This document shows positions 30,312 to 40,012 of a stretch of DNA of 64,000 bases, in pieces. The notes under the pieces are model-generated. The model had not been told where the DNA came from. It was given only the letters and a program-made list of their open reading frames with translations, and ran no database searches. The translations under genes and the position numbers were made by a program. How positions within the stretch are numbered: the stretch's first letter is position 1; each line of letters begins with the position of its first letter. This stretch comes from Candidatus Symbiothrix dinenymphae (GTDB lineage: Bacteria; Bacteroidota; Bacteroidia; Bacteroidales; Azobacteroidaceae), in NCBI GenBank assembly GCA_001417715.1, contig BBRT01000041.1, positions 1 to 64,000 of the forward strand. Reading direction: 5' to 3'.

Positions 30312-32861
30312 ATGGCAAGTTTTAAGGACAGAACATCCGAATTTGACCTTCGCTCGAAGGTTAAAGATGCCTATTTCAGCAAATTTAAGGTTGAAATAGA
30401 CTCTGACAGGATTGATTTTCTTGTTCATTCGCCTAAGAGTCTGTTTGCCGAAACTTTCCTATGGGCAGAATCCAAAAAAGACATTGCCGAAATCAATAAG
30501 ACTTTTGCGCAACTCATACTGACCATTAAGCGGCAGTATGACAACGATGTGATGCCGCCAAAGTATCTCGGTATTTTCGATAAGGAGAAAATTGCTTTTA
30601 TCGAGTTTCATCACATTGTGCCGATTTTTTGCACCAATGATTTTAATTGGAACGAAACACCGTCAAGTGTTTCAAAGAAGACGGAACTTATTGTAGCAAA
30701 ATATCTTGTACCTTGTCATTGCGGGCTTGACCCGCAATCCCCTGAAAAGGAGCCGAATGTTGGGCAACAGAGCGATGTAGGGCAGGGGATTGCGGGTCAA
30801 GCCCGCAATGACGGTGGTAGTGGGATGGTGGTTTTTAATTTTGCCACTGATGAAAAAGAGTTGCGCGAATTTATTGCTGAAAATTTTGTTGCCGGACAGG
30901 AAAATACCAACAAAATACAAATCACAAAAAACAATTTTGTCATCATTTACAACAAATGGCTCAAAGAGGTTTGGAACACCATTCAACTGTCGGTGGAAGA
31001 CCAAAAAGATTTGTATATTCGCAATGTGAACGAAGCCGATTTTTTTCGCGCCGATGTGCTCAGCGTAAACAACAAGACGCTCGAAGAAAAACTGCAAATC
31101 ATCCTTCAAGACACTTTTTACAAGTCGAAAGTGCATATCGAGGGCAGGATTAGAGCACTCACGGACGAAATCCGGTTTAAAGACGGCGGCAAGGCACATA
31201 CCCGATTTTGGAATAAATATGAGCGACCGCCGCGCGGCGAGTATTACCAATTTATTTTTGACCGCCGCGATTTGCTGATTCCGCAAAATATTCGTGAACG
31301 AAAAGGCGCATTTTTTACGCCGCAAATCTGGGTACGCAAGTCGCAGGAATATCTGGCAAAAACGTTTGGCAACGATTGGCAAAGCGAGTATTATGTTTGG
31401 GATTGTTGCGCCGGAACGGGCAATTTGGAAGTGGGGCTGACCAACACTTACAATGTGTGGGCATCCACGCTCGACCACGCCGATGTAGCAATTATGCAAT
31501 CCGATGGCAATCTGCTGCCCGAACATGTGTTTCAATTCGATTTTTTGAATGACAGTTTCGACAAATTGCCCGAAAGTTTGCGCGATGTGATTACTGACCC
31601 GGAAAAACAGCGGAGACTTTTGATTTACATAAACCCACCTATCGCAGAGGCATCGGCAGGCATCGGCAGGGGTGCAAACAAAAAAGATGTAGCAAAAACA
31701 AAAGCGGCAGCCCGATACGGCAGGGAATTAGGCAAGGCGAAAAACGAACTTTTCGCACAATTTCTGATTAGAATTTACCGAGAACTGCCGCACGCAAGTT
31801 TGGGGATGTTCAGCACGCTAAAATATCTAAATTCTACCAATTTTGTTAATTTTAGGAGTATCTTTAATGCCGATTTTTTGACCGGTTTTATTGTTCCTGC
31901 CGACACATTTGACAATGTAGCCGGACAATTTCCGTATGCTTTTCTTGTTTGGCGGTTTTCCAACAGACCAATACCACAAGAGTTTGAGATAGAAGTGTTT
32001 GATAAAAAAGATAATTTTATAAAGCGAAAAAAATATTTTACAAACCAAGGAAAATATATCACCGATTGGATAAAAACCTACACTTCAATTGAGAAAAAAA
32101 ACATTGGCTATTTGTGTTATTCAAGTACTGACTTTCAGCATAATAACGAATTACGAATAAGTCCGTTTATCCCAACGAGCCATATTTCTACGCTTGCATT
32201 GGACAAAGATAATTTGTTGACGGCTTGTGTCTATTTTGCAGTTCGTCATTGTATCGAGGCAACATGGCTTAACGACCGCGACCAATTTTTATATCCGAAT
32301 GACGGTTACAAAACCGATACTGAATTTCAAAATGATTGTTTAATTTATACATTGTTTCATAATCAAAACAAAATAGTATCTGTTGGTTATGTCAATCATT
32401 GGCTCCCATTTGGGCCGCAGGATGTGAAGGCAAAGGACAATTTCAAATCCACATTTATGGCAGATTTTTTGGCGGGAAAGAAAACAACTTTTGGCGGCGG
32501 TGGCAGTGGTGGTTATGCAAAACAAGTGGACGTGTTTATGGTGTGCGAACCGGAACCCCAATTTGAATACGGCAGAAAACCGAGAGAATTTTCCCCCGTC
32601 GCGCAAGCCGTTTTCGATGCAGGAAAAGCATTGTGGGCATACTACCACGAAACGCTCAAAAGCGATGCCGCCGGCAATGTCAATGCCTCGCTGTACGAAA
32701 TTCGCGAATATTTCAAAGGCAGAAACGGAGCCGGCAGAATGAACAGCAGCTCGACCGACGAACAATTCGCGGCATTAGACACCAATTTGAAAAACGAACT
32801 GAAAAAATTGGGCCTGAAAATACAGCCTAAAGTGTATGAATATGGGTTTTTGAAAGAGTAG
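30312..32861 (+). CDS. Type IIG-like restriction-modification protein, motif IV reads NPPI
   Basis: About 849 residues from ATG 30312. The N terminus resembles a PD-(D/E)xK nuclease (D35 and E53-S54-K55 in LWAESKK). A gamma-type methyltransferase follows: motif X-like GAFFTPQIWV, motif I WDCCAGTGNL, and motif IV at residues 441-444. There the expected NPPY is NPPI, which would remove the aromatic residue that stacks on the flipped base. The C-terminal third is probably the recognition domain. It is homologous along its length to the genes at 60.0-64.0 kb. An in-frame palindrome (30715-30812) adds about 35 residues near 135-168. Whether it is active is doubtful. Confidence 0.8.
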   Translation: MASFKDRTSEFDLRSKVKDAYFSKFKVEIDSDRIDFLVHSPKSLFAETFLWAESKKDIAEINKTFAQLILTIKRQYDNDVMPPKYLGIFDKEKIAFIEFHHIVPIFCTNDFNWNETPSSVSKKTELIVAKYLVPCHCGLDPQSPEKEPNVGQQSDVGQGIAGQARNDGGSGMVVFNFATDEKELREFIAENFVAGQENTNKIQITKNNFVIIYNKWLKEVWNTIQLSVEDQKDLYIRNVNEADFFRADVLSVNNKTLEEKLQIILQDTFYKSKVHIEGRIRALTDEIRFKDGGKAHTRFWNKYERPPRGEYYQFIFDRRDLLIPQNIRERKGAFFTPQIWVRKSQEYLAKTFGNDWQSEYYVWDCCAGTGNLEVGLTNTYNVWASTLDHADVAIMQSDGNLLPEHVFQFDFLNDSFDKLPESLRDVITDPEKQRRLLIYINPPIAEASAGIGRGANKKDVAKTKAAARYGRELGKAKNELFAQFLIRIYRELPHASLGMFSTLKYLNSTNFVNFRSIFNADFLTGFIVPADTFDNVAGQFPYAFLVWRFSNRPIPQEFEIEVFDKKDNFIKRKKYFTNQGKYITDWIKTYTSIEKKNIGYLCYSSTDFQHNNELRISPFIPTSHISTLALDKDNLLTACVYFAVRHCIEATWLNDRDQFLYPNDGYKTDTEFQNDCLIYTLFHNQNKIVSVGYVNHWLPFGPQDVKAKDNFKSTFMADFLAGKKTTFGGGGSGGYAKQVDVFMVCEPEPQFEYGRKPREFSPVAQAVFDAGKALWAYYHETLKSDAAGNVNASLYEIREYFKGRNGAGRMNSSSTDEQFAALDTNLKNELKKLGLKIQPKVYEYGFLKE
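30715..30812. repeat. Palindromic repeat inserted in frame in the type IIG-like gene
   Basis: The arms 30715-30743 and 30784-30812 are perfect 29-bp inverted copies, each itself palindromic (TTGCGGGCTTGACCCGCAA). Translation through it gives HCGLDPQSPEK ... GIAGQARNDG with no stop. The paralogue at 60.0-62.5 kb lacks residues at this place. Confidence 0.85.
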
Positions 32862-32881
32862 GAACAAAAATTTATAAAAAG

Positions 32882-33748
32882 ATGAAAAAGAACGCATTAT
32901 TGTTAGGCTTTTTAGGATTGGGGCTTCCTTTGGGTAAGACGGAGTTTCACATTAGACGAAGCCTTGCAGGGGAAAAAAGTCTATCTGGAATATGCCAACG
33001 ATGACGATGCGGCAGTTTCAGGTAGCCGGTGGAAGAGGCAAGCAACGTGCTCGCCCTGATTGCCGCCATTGCCACGGTGGAGGGCAACGCCAAGTATGCC
33101 GGAAAGCACTGGGAGGTATTGACGACTTGGACGAATTACCTCGCGGAATATGGCTTAGACCCCGAAAATCAGTTGTGCACCGACGACTTTGCCGGTCACT
33201 TTGCGCACAACACCAACTTGTCGATAAAAGCCATCATCGGCGTTGCATCGTATGGACGACTGGCAGAAATGTTAGGAAAACAGGATGTGGCAGCGCAATA
33301 CACCGCCAAAGCCAAAGAAATGGCAGCAGAATGGGTGAAAATGGCAGACGACGGCGACCACTACCGCCTCACGTTCGACAAATCCAACACGTGGAGCCAA
33401 AAATACAACCTCGTGTGGGATAAACTCCTGAAAATGAACATCTTCCCAAAAGACGTAGCGCAAAAAGAAATAGCCTACTATCTCGGCAAACAAAACAAAT
33501 ACGGCTTACCGCTCGACAACAGGAAAACCTACACAAAAACCGACTGGATAATGTGGACAGCCACATTAGCAGACGACAAAGCCACCTTCGAGCAGTTCAT
33601 CGACCCGCTATATCTGTTCCAAAACGAAACAATAGACCGCATGCCAATGTCCGACTGGGTATTCACCGACAAACCCACCCATACCGGATTTAAAGCCCGC
33701 GCGGTGGTTGGTGGGTATTTTATTGAGATGTTGGAGGTGCTCTTGTGA
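32882..33748 (+). pseudogene. Decayed glutaminase-family (DUF4965-like) gene
   Basis: The last 225 or so codons (from about 33030) read like the C-terminal domain of Bacteroidota glutaminase-family lipoproteins: DDFAGHFAHNTNLSIKAI, TWSQKYNLVWDKLL, KQNKYGLPLDNRKTY, KTDWIMW. Upstream, a signal peptide start (ATG 32882, MKKNALLLGFLGLGLPLG) jumps in another frame to an internal fragment (LDEALQGKKVYLEYANDDD) and then to the C-terminal part. Family members are about 800 residues, so two internal deletions seem to have removed most of the gene. Confidence 0.7.
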
Positions 33749-33786
33749 GAAAAGGCTTTGTCATTGCGGGCTGAAAATTCTCAAAG

Positions 33787-33816
33787 ACCTGTTAGGTCTT
33801 CGAAGACCTAACAGGT
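33787..33816. repeat. Palindrome ACCTGTTAGGTC type
   Basis: A perfect 30-bp dyad, ACCTGTTAGGTCTTC and its complement, just after the decayed glutaminase gene. It may serve as a terminator. The same element occurs at 26481-26513 and, diverged, inside the gene at 60.0-62.5 kb. Confidence 0.7.
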
Positions 33817-33990
33817 TTAACTACAAATTCGGTAATAATGAAAGTAATAAAACTCACTTTTGTGCTTGTGTTTATTGTCAAGTATAAGTTATGTGATTGT
33901 TAAACATTGCATAAGACAAAAGGGGATTCTATATAGCTTTGAGACGAATAGAGAGCGGCATCAACAATTTGTGTGTTTCTCTAAATCAAG

Positions 33991-35274
33991 TTAATTATCA
34001 ATACGATTGGAAATCTTATCAACTATTTCTTCTATTCTTGCCTCAAATTCATCTTGTTTTTTGTATTTTATGATTTCATATTCCAACAATTTATCACCAT
34101 AATAATTTTTATTAAACAAAGCATGGATTGTTGAATGCAGTTTTTGCCTCTGTTTTATATCAAGTACACTTGTGGCTTTATACATTGACTTGGAGGCACT
34201 TTGTTTTGTAGGAAATAACAATGCTATTAAATCAAAAGAATCAATAAATGCTTTTATTTCATTCTTTAAAGTTTGAATATAAGCATCAAGTTTGGTATCT
34301 CTCTTATAAATATCCACAAATGCAAAATTATCTATTGGGGTTCTATCAAATATGAATATATCATCACTATTACTTGTTAATCGCATTCTGTTAAATATCA
34401 TTATTTGATTTAATAAACAATATAAAGCTACCTCTAATGAACTTTCTTTAATAGAACCAATAAAAGTATCTTCTATTATTTTGACTCTGTCTCCAAATTT
34501 TTGTTTTAATTTTCTGCATAATGTAGATTTTCCCATATTATTTAATCCCGCAATTCCAATTAACATTGTTTTTTTATCAACATTTTTACTAATATTATGT
34601 TTTATATAATCATTGCTTTTTTCAACATATTCTATAAATGCTTTGGCATAAGAAAACTCAATATCATTTTGATAATAATGTCGGCATTCTATATTGTCTG
34701 TGTCTTTGATTTTATTAAACGAATAAAATTTTGCATTCTCTTGGTCTGTGTCAATAAATAATCCTTTCAGATAGTATGTCTGTATATCAAAAGGATAAGG
34801 AATCATTTCTATTCCCAATGCTTCAAATTCACTTATTAGAGATTTAGTAGTTTCATCTGTAATATTTTCTTTACAATAATAAATTTTAATTCTAATACCG
34901 TTTTCTTTTACTTGTTGATACAAATCTTTTTGTTTTTGTAACCAAGATAAATCACCTGATATATTTTGTATTACAGTTGTTGCTTTTCCAATTTCAGAGC
35001 TAATATATTCAAAAAAAATCGTATTTTTATCAACTGTAATTGACGACCATTTTAATGTTTTTTTTATTTTATAAATAAATACAACAATCATTAGAATACT
35101 GAAAGCAAGAATCAACCAATCCCCCCAAAAATCAAAATATGGTATATTTTTCTCATTAAAATAAACTGCACAAATAGTAACAATGGAACCAATGTAGGTA
35201 AGTAAATCTAATAATATCATACCTATGTGTTGTTGTATGATATTTGTCCATATTTTACATTTTAATCTTCCCAT
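33991..35274 (-). CDS. Two-TM protein with PLD-like and P-loop kinase-like domains, function unknown
   Basis: A 427-residue protein in an AT-rich island. Two predicted membrane helices (about 17-38 and 51-68) are followed by a domain about 75-225 that resembles a degenerate phospholipase-D-like fold (IRIKIYYCKE, IEMIPYPFDIQTYYLKGLFID) without a clear HxKxxxxD. The C-terminal half is a P-loop domain with GIAGLNNMGKSTLCRKL and a Walker B-like DDIFIFDRTPIDNFAF, similar in layout to nucleoside/nucleotide kinases or AAA_28-type ATPases. I do not know this combination. Membrane anchor, sensor-like middle and ATPase suggest a signalling or defence role, but that is inference. Confidence 0.6.
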   Translation of the reverse strand: MGRLKCKIWTNIIQQHIGMILLDLLTYIGSIVTICAVYFNEKNIPYFDFWGDWLILAFSILMIVVFIYKIKKTLKWSSITVDKNTIFFEYISSEIGKATTVIQNISGDLSWLQKQKDLYQQVKENGIRIKIYYCKENITDETTKSLISEFEALGIEMIPYPFDIQTYYLKGLFIDTDQENAKFYSFNKIKDTDNIECRHYYQNDIEFSYAKAFIEYVEKSNDYIKHNISKNVDKKTMLIGIAGLNNMGKSTLCRKLKQKFGDRVKIIEDTFIGSIKESSLEVALYCLLNQIMIFNRMRLTSNSDDIFIFDRTPIDNFAFVDIYKRDTKLDAYIQTLKNEIKAFIDSFDLIALLFPTKQSASKSMYKATSVLDIKQRQKLHSTIHALFNKNYYGDKLLEYEIIKYKKQDEFEARIEEIVDKISNRIDN

Positions 35275-35355
35275 TATTTATTTAGAGATATTATTTTGAG
35301 CACAAAACTACATATACATTTTTACAAAAAAGTATATACCTTGTTAAATAAACGA

Positions 35356-35712
35356 TTATGCCCTTTCATATTTCAGATTATTCTGTATTTCTTTAAGGAC
35401 TATTTCCGGTCGGAAAACTACCTTGCCGCCTTTAATCTGCGCGGCGTTGAACTTTGCTTCTGTTTCTGCACCTTCGCTGCTTACATTTACCTGAAATGCT
35501 CCAAAATTGCCCCAACGGACAATTTTATCTTCGGTAAGTGCCACAAGTACCGTCTGCGTGTCGGCAGGGTTTACGGTGCTGCGTTGTGCATTTTTTTTGC
35601 CTAATGCACGCAGAGCTACATTGCCTGTGCTTTTTGCATTAGCGTACCATTTCTTTGGTTGCGAGGGATTTAACAGACTTCCCCTTTCGCTTACGGTGTA
35701 TTCTACAGCCAT
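35356..35712 (-). CDS. HU-family DNA-binding protein of the Bacteroidota long form
   Basis: A 118-residue HU-like protein: N-terminal VEYTVSERGSLLNPSQPKKWYANAKSTG, followed by a helix and beta-arm region (VRWGNFGAFQVNVSSEG, GKVVFRPEIVLKE). This opening is typical of Bacteroidota HU-like proteins rather than the 90-residue HU. Its promoter box TACCTTTG is at 35757-35764 on the minus strand. Confidence 0.85.
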   Translation of the reverse strand: MAVEYTVSERGSLLNPSQPKKWYANAKSTGNVALRALGKKNAQRSTVNPADTQTVLVALTEDKIVRWGNFGAFQVNVSSEGAETEAKFNAAQIKGGKVVFRPEIVLKEIQNNLKYERA

Positions 35713-35956
35713 AATTTCGAGTTTTTAAGAATGAAACATTTATGTGAATCGCGGTGCAAAGGTACAACTTTTTTTGATATAGCACTAATTTTTCAAAAGA
35801 TATGATAAAGTAGCAACAAACAGAAAAAAAATAGTGGCTTAACTTATTGAAAATGAAAGAAATAATGGAATAAGGGCGAGGTGTAGGGAGAGGTACCATT
35901 GGCTACTAAGGTGGGGATGGTTGCTCAACAAGACACACACCAACAGACAAAAAAAA

Positions 35957-35986
35957 CTCATAACTCATAACTATTTCGTATCTTTG
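35957..35986 (+). promoter_or_regulatory. lepA promoter with the ACTCATAACT module
   Basis: CTCATAACTCATAACT (35957-35972), 6 bp, then TATCTTTG (35979-35986) and GCACC. The 30-bp core looks the same as the one before the ABC-F gene. Confidence 0.65.
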
Positions 35987-36006
35987 CACCTCAAAATTTT
36001 CAAACA

Positions 36007-37794
36007 ATGAAACATATTCGCAACTTTTGTATTATCGCGCACATCGACCACGGCAAGAGCACGCTGGCTGACCGCTTGCTGGAGTATACGCATGTGGTGG
36101 AGGGCAAAGACATGCAAGCGCAGGTGCTCGACGACATGGAGTTGGAACGCGAGCGCGGCATCACTATTAAGAGCCACGCCATTCAGATGAAGTATGCTTA
36201 CAAAGGCGAAGAATATACGCTCAACCTGATTGACACGCCGGGGCACGTCGATTTTTCGTACGAAGTGTCGCGTTCCATCGCCGCCTGTGAGGGTGCGCTG
36301 TTGATTGTGGATGCTGCGCAGGGCATTCAGGCGCAGACGATTTCCAACCTCTACATGGCGTTGGAAAATGACTTGGAAATTATCCCCGTATTAAATAAGG
36401 TGGACCTCGCCAACGCGATGCCCGAAGAGGTGGAAGACCAGATTGTGGAGTTGCTCGGTTGCAAGCGCGAAGACATCATCCGCGCCAGCGGCAAGACGGG
36501 AGAAGGCGTTTACACCATTCTGGACACGATTATCGAAAAGGTGCCCCCGCCCACAGGCGACCCCGATGCACCGTTGCAAGCCCTGATTTTCGACTCGGTT
36601 TTTAACTCCTTCCGCGGCATCATCGCCTATTTCAAGATTGTGAACGGCAGCATCCGGAAGGGCGATTTGGTGAAATTCGTGGCTACGGGCAAGGAATATG
36701 AGGCGGACGAGGTGGGCATCCTGAAACTCGAAATGTCGCCGCAGGAAGAGGTGAGTTGCGGCAATGTGGGCTACATCATTTCCGGCATCAAGGTGTCGAA
36801 AGAGGTGAAGGTGGGCGACACAATTACGCACGTCAAAAACCCGTGCAAGGCAGCCATCGCGGGCTTCGAGGAAGTGAAGCCGATGGTCTTTGCCGGCGTG
36901 TATCCCATTGAAACAGACGAGTTTGAGAACTTGCGGGCTTCGCTCGAAAAGTTGCAATTGAACGATGCCTCGCTGACGTTTCAGCCCGAATCGTCGGTGG
37001 CGTTGGGCTTCGGTTTTCGCTGCGGCTTTTTGGGGTTGCTGCACATGGAAATCATTCAGGAGCGGCTCGACAGGGAGTTTAATATGGAGGTCATCACAAC
37101 TGTCCCCAACGTGTCGTACAAGGTGTATGACAAGCATGGCGGCTACAAGGACGTGCACAATCCGGCGGGTCTTCCCGACCCCACGCAGATTGAGTGCATC
37201 GAGGAGCCTTTCATTCGCTCGTCGGTCATCACGAGTACGACCTACATTGGTCCGATTATGACGCTCTGCCTCGGCAAGCGCGGCATTTTGGTGAAGCAGG
37301 ACTACATCTCCGGCGACCGCGTGGAAATCATTTTTGACCTGCCGCTGGGCGAAATCGTGATTGATTTTTACGACAAACTGAAAAGCATTTCCAAAGGCTA
37401 TGCCTCGTTTGACTACCACCTGCACGACTATCGCCCCTCAAAATTGGTCAAGATGGACATCCTGCTCAACAGCGAGCCGGTGGACGCGCTCTCCACGCTG
37501 ACCCATATCGACAATGCGGTAACGTTTGGTCGCAAGATGTGCGAAAAACTGAAAGAACTCATCCCACGTCAGCAGTATGACGTGGCAATTCAAGCCGCCA
37601 TCGGCGCAAAAATCATCGCCCGCGAAACCATCAAAGCCGTCCGCAAAGACGTAACCGCCAAATGCTACGGCGGCGACATCTCCCGCAAGCGCAAACTCCT
37701 CGAAAAGCAAAAGGAAGGCAAAAAGCGCATGAAACAGGTCGGCAATGTGGAAGTGCCGCAAAAAGCTTTCCTCGCAGTGCTGAAATTGGATTAA
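36007..37794 (+). CDS. lepA: Elongation factor 4 (LepA)
   Basis: A 595-residue ribosomal GTPase that can back-translocate or remodel stalled ribosomes. G1 is [17 protein letters not shown]3 is DTPGHVDF and G4 is NKVD. LepA-specific features are the C-terminal [19 protein letters not shown] segment, [11 protein letters not shown] and the lack of EF-G domain IV. Start ATG 36007 gives the usual [16 protein letters not shown]. An acetyltransferase gene follows within 40 bp. Confidence 0.97.
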   Translation: MKHIRNFCIIAHIDHGKSTLADRLLEYTHVVEGKDMQAQVLDDMELERERGITIKSHAIQMKYAYKGEEYTLNLIDTPGHVDFSYEVSRSIAACEGALLIVDAAQGIQAQTISNLYMALENDLEIIPVLNKVDLANAMPEEVEDQIVELLGCKREDIIRASGKTGEGVYTILDTIIEKVPPPTGDPDAPLQALIFDSVFNSFRGIIAYFKIVNGSIRKGDLVKFVATGKEYEADEVGILKLEMSPQEEVSCGNVGYIISGIKVSKEVKVGDTITHVKNPCKAAIAGFEEVKPMVFAGVYPIETDEFENLRASLEKLQLNDASLTFQPESSVALGFGFRCGFLGLLHMEIIQERLDREFNMEVITTVPNVSYKVYDKHGGYKDVHNPAGLPDPTQIECIEEPFIRSSVITSTTYIGPIMTLCLGKRGILVKQDYISGDRVEIIFDLPLGEIVIDFYDKLKSISKGYASFDYHLHDYRPSKLVKMDILLNSEPVDALSTLTHIDNAVTFGRKMCEKLKELIPRQQYDVAIQAAIGAKIIARETIKAVRKDVTAKCYGGDISRKRKLLEKQKEGKKRMKQVGNVEVPQKAFLAVLKLD

Positions 37795-37833
37795 GTGCTT
37801 AAAACCGAATTAATAATTGAGCATAACACGCAG

Positions 37834-38343
37834 ATGGACATACAATTACGCGCATTAGAGCCGGAAGATTTGGACACGCTGTATCGTTGGGAAAACGACA
37901 CGGAATTGTGGCGTCACGGCTCCACACTAACCCCTTTCTCCAAATTCACCCTGCGAAAATACCTCGCCAAACAGCATCAAAGCATCTTCCAAACCGCCCA
38001 ACTCCGCCTGATGATTGTAGAACAGCAGTCAAACACCCCCGCAGGCATGATTGACCTGTACGATTTCGACCCGCTGAACGGACGGGCAGGCATCGGCATC
38101 TTGCTCGATAAGCCGTTTCGGAGAAAAGGCTACGGCAGCCAAGCCCTCACACTGATGGCAAAACAGGCGTTTGAAACACTACATTTGCAACAGATTTATG
38201 CTTTCGTGCCGCTGACCAATCAGCCAAGCCTTCAATTGTTCCAAAAGTCCGGCTATGAACAAAATGGGGTGTTAAAAAACTGGCTGAAAACTCCACAGGG
38301 GTATGTGGATGTGGCGGTGATGCAGCTGATTCTGACTGTTTAA
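37834..38343 (+). CDS. GNAT acetyltransferase, RimJ/RimL-like
   Basis: A 169-residue protein with the N-terminal LRALEPEDLDTLYRWEND motif typical of RimJ/RimL-like GNATs, a beta-4 stretch GRAGIGILLD, the acetyl-CoA loop RRKGYGSQAL, and FVPLTNQPSLQLFQKSGYE. Likely substrates are protein N termini, amino sugars or small amines. The start ATG 37834 is preferred over an upstream GTG at the lepA stop. It lies downstream of lepA and converges on dnaA. Confidence 0.85.
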   Translation: MDIQLRALEPEDLDTLYRWENDTELWRHGSTLTPFSKFTLRKYLAKQHQSIFQTAQLRLMIVEQQSNTPAGMIDLYDFDPLNGRAGIGILLDKPFRRKGYGSQALTLMAKQAFETLHLQQIYAFVPLTNQPSLQLFQKSGYEQNGVLKNWLKTPQGYVDVAVMQLILTV

Positions 38344-38354
38344 GAGATTTCGCC

Positions 38355-39737
38355 TTAATTTTTGAGGAGTGCTTCCAGGTCTTGCACTCGTGCTTTGAAG
38401 CCCTTGTTGGTGGCGAGGTCGTTTTGCACTGATTTGCAGGCGTGCGTTACTGTGGCGTGGTCGCGCTTGCCAATCACGCTGCCAATGTGCGAAAATGAGT
38501 ATTCTGTGTGCATTTTTGCCAAAAACATCGCCACTTGACGCGCTTGAACGATTTCGCGTTTGCGCGACCGGGAATGAATATCGCTGATGTTCACTTTGAA
38601 GTAGTTGCTCACCACATCTTGAATTTTTTCCAAGGTGATTTGCTTCTTTTGCACATTATTTGTTTGCTCCACAATGCGTTTCGCTAATTCCAAATCCACT
38701 TTGCACTGATAAACCAGCGAATGAGCGACTAATGAAGTGATGATACCTTCCAAATTGCGGACGTGGTCGGTCACATTTTTGGCGATGTAGTCAATAGTGT
38801 CATCCGAAATGCTCAATCCGTCCTGCTTAATTTTATTGCAGAGAATTTTCTTGCGAAGTTCCAAATCCGGTTTTTGAAGTTCGAGCGTTAGCCCCGAAGA
38901 CAAACGGGTCAGCAAACGTTCTTCCAAGCCTTGAATTTGTGCCGGAGCCTTGTCGCCGGTAAAAATAATTTGTTTTCCAATCAACGTCAGGTGGTTAAAA
39001 ATGTGAAAAAAAGCGTCTTGTGTCTTGGGTTTGCCCGCCAATTCGTGAATATCATCCAAAATCAGCACATCAACACCTTGATAGAAATGCACAAAATCGT
39101 TGCTGGTATTTTTGAGTTTAGCATCAGAAAATTGTACCTGAAACAAGTGTGCCGAAATATACAGCACCTTCTTCTGCGGTTGCGATTCCAATATCTGATT
39201 GCCTATCGCGTGACATAAATGCGTCTTGCCAACACCGCACGCCCCAAATATAAAATAAGGATTGAAGTCTTTAGCCGGTGCCTGAGCCACTTTGAGCGCG
39301 ATGGTGCGGGCTGCTTTGTTGCTCGAGCCTTCAAAATAGTTGTTAAACCTCAGATGTGGATTGATATTTGGTTCCCATGCCGCAAAATCATCAGGCGATT
39401 GATTGAGATGTTTTGCCATCTTTCGAGGGTCCGGCCTCTCCAAACGTTCACTCGGAAGTGTCACACGCGATCTCGGACTGGAACTATCCACGACCGCCCG
39501 ATAAACCAAGTTGATATTGGGATTTTCGGACACACGTGCCAATGCCCTGTAAATAATATCGGCATAGTGTTCTTCCAAAAATTCGTAGAAAAACTGACTG
39601 GGTACCTGGATGGTAAAATTGTCATCCTCATACTTGTACGGAGTGATGGGGATAAACCATGTGTCAAAAACATTCTCAGAAACATTATCTCTGATAATCT
39701 TCAAGCATTGATTCCATATACTTACATGCGACTTCAT
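38355..39737 (-). CDS. dnaA: Chromosomal replication initiator DnaA
   Basis: The 460 residues have all four DnaA domains: N-terminal protein-interaction domain (SIWNQCLKIIRDNVSENVFDTWF), AAA+ core with GACGVGKTHLCHAIGN and VLILDDIHELAGK, sensor-II-containing lid, and DNA-binding domain with GKRDHATVTHACKSV. The ATG at 39737 has a TACCTTTG box at 39786-39793. No cluster of TTATNCACA boxes is visible around the gene, and gyrB or dnaN are not adjacent, so oriC does not seem to be here. Confidence 0.96.
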   Translation of the reverse strand: MKSHVSIWNQCLKIIRDNVSENVFDTWFIPITPYKYEDDNFTIQVPSQFFYEFLEEHYADIIYRALARVSENPNINLVYRAVVDSSSPRSRVTLPSERLERPDPRKMAKHLNQSPDDFAAWEPNINPHLRFNNYFEGSSNKAARTIALKVAQAPAKDFNPYFIFGACGVGKTHLCHAIGNQILESQPQKKVLYISAHLFQVQFSDAKLKNTSNDFVHFYQGVDVLILDDIHELAGKPKTQDAFFHIFNHLTLIGKQIIFTGDKAPAQIQGLEERLLTRLSSGLTLELQKPDLELRKKILCNKIKQDGLSISDDTIDYIAKNVTDHVRNLEGIITSLVAHSLVYQCKVDLELAKRIVEQTNNVQKKQITLEKIQDVVSNYFKVNISDIHSRSRKREIVQARQVAMFLAKMHTEYSFSHIGSVIGKRDHATVTHACKSVQNDLATNKGFKARVQDLEALLKN

Positions 39738-39832
39738 TATAACTTTATATCTTTTTTAAATTATCTTTTCTCTCTAAAAGCGGGACAAAGGTAGATAAAA
39801 AAATTGAAACATCCAAAATCCAACTATCCGTT

Positions 39833-39923
39833 TGGCGGAGAAGAAGGGATTCGAACCCCCGGTGCAGTTTTGCCGCACATACGCTTTCCAAGCGTACCTC
39901 TTAAACCACTCGAGCACCTCTCC
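39833..39923 (-). tRNA. tRNA-Ser(GGA)
   Basis: The 91-nt gene on the minus strand begins GGAGAGGTGCTCGAGTGG. It has an anticodon stem TACGC/GCGTA around loop TTGGAAA (anticodon GGA), a long class II variable arm, the T loop GGTTCGAATCC, and an encoded 3' CCA. A TATCTTTG box lies at 39941-39948, about 18 bp before the mature 5' end. Confidence 0.95.
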
Positions 39924-40012
39924 TTTCTGTTTTGGGGCGACAAAGATACGAAAAATTTTGTTACAAAAACTTTTTTCGCACCAAATTTAAAAATATTTTT
40001 ATCGCTCAATTT

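Noticed and set aside
30306-32861. BREX (PglX) or DISARM locus
   Set aside because: The large methyltransferases have an N-terminal nuclease-like domain, and none of the BREX or DISARM partner genes (PglZ, BrxC, DrmA/B) is present.
33838-33903. Short ORF starting MKVIKLTFVLVFIV
   Set aside because: It looks like a signal peptide but ends after 21 codons with no continuing frame; it may be a relic, but support is too thin.
38355-39950. Replication origin next to dnaA
   Set aside because: I saw no cluster of TTATNCACA boxes, and none of dnaN, recF or gyrB adjoins the gene; dnaA is often separate from oriC in Bacteroidota.
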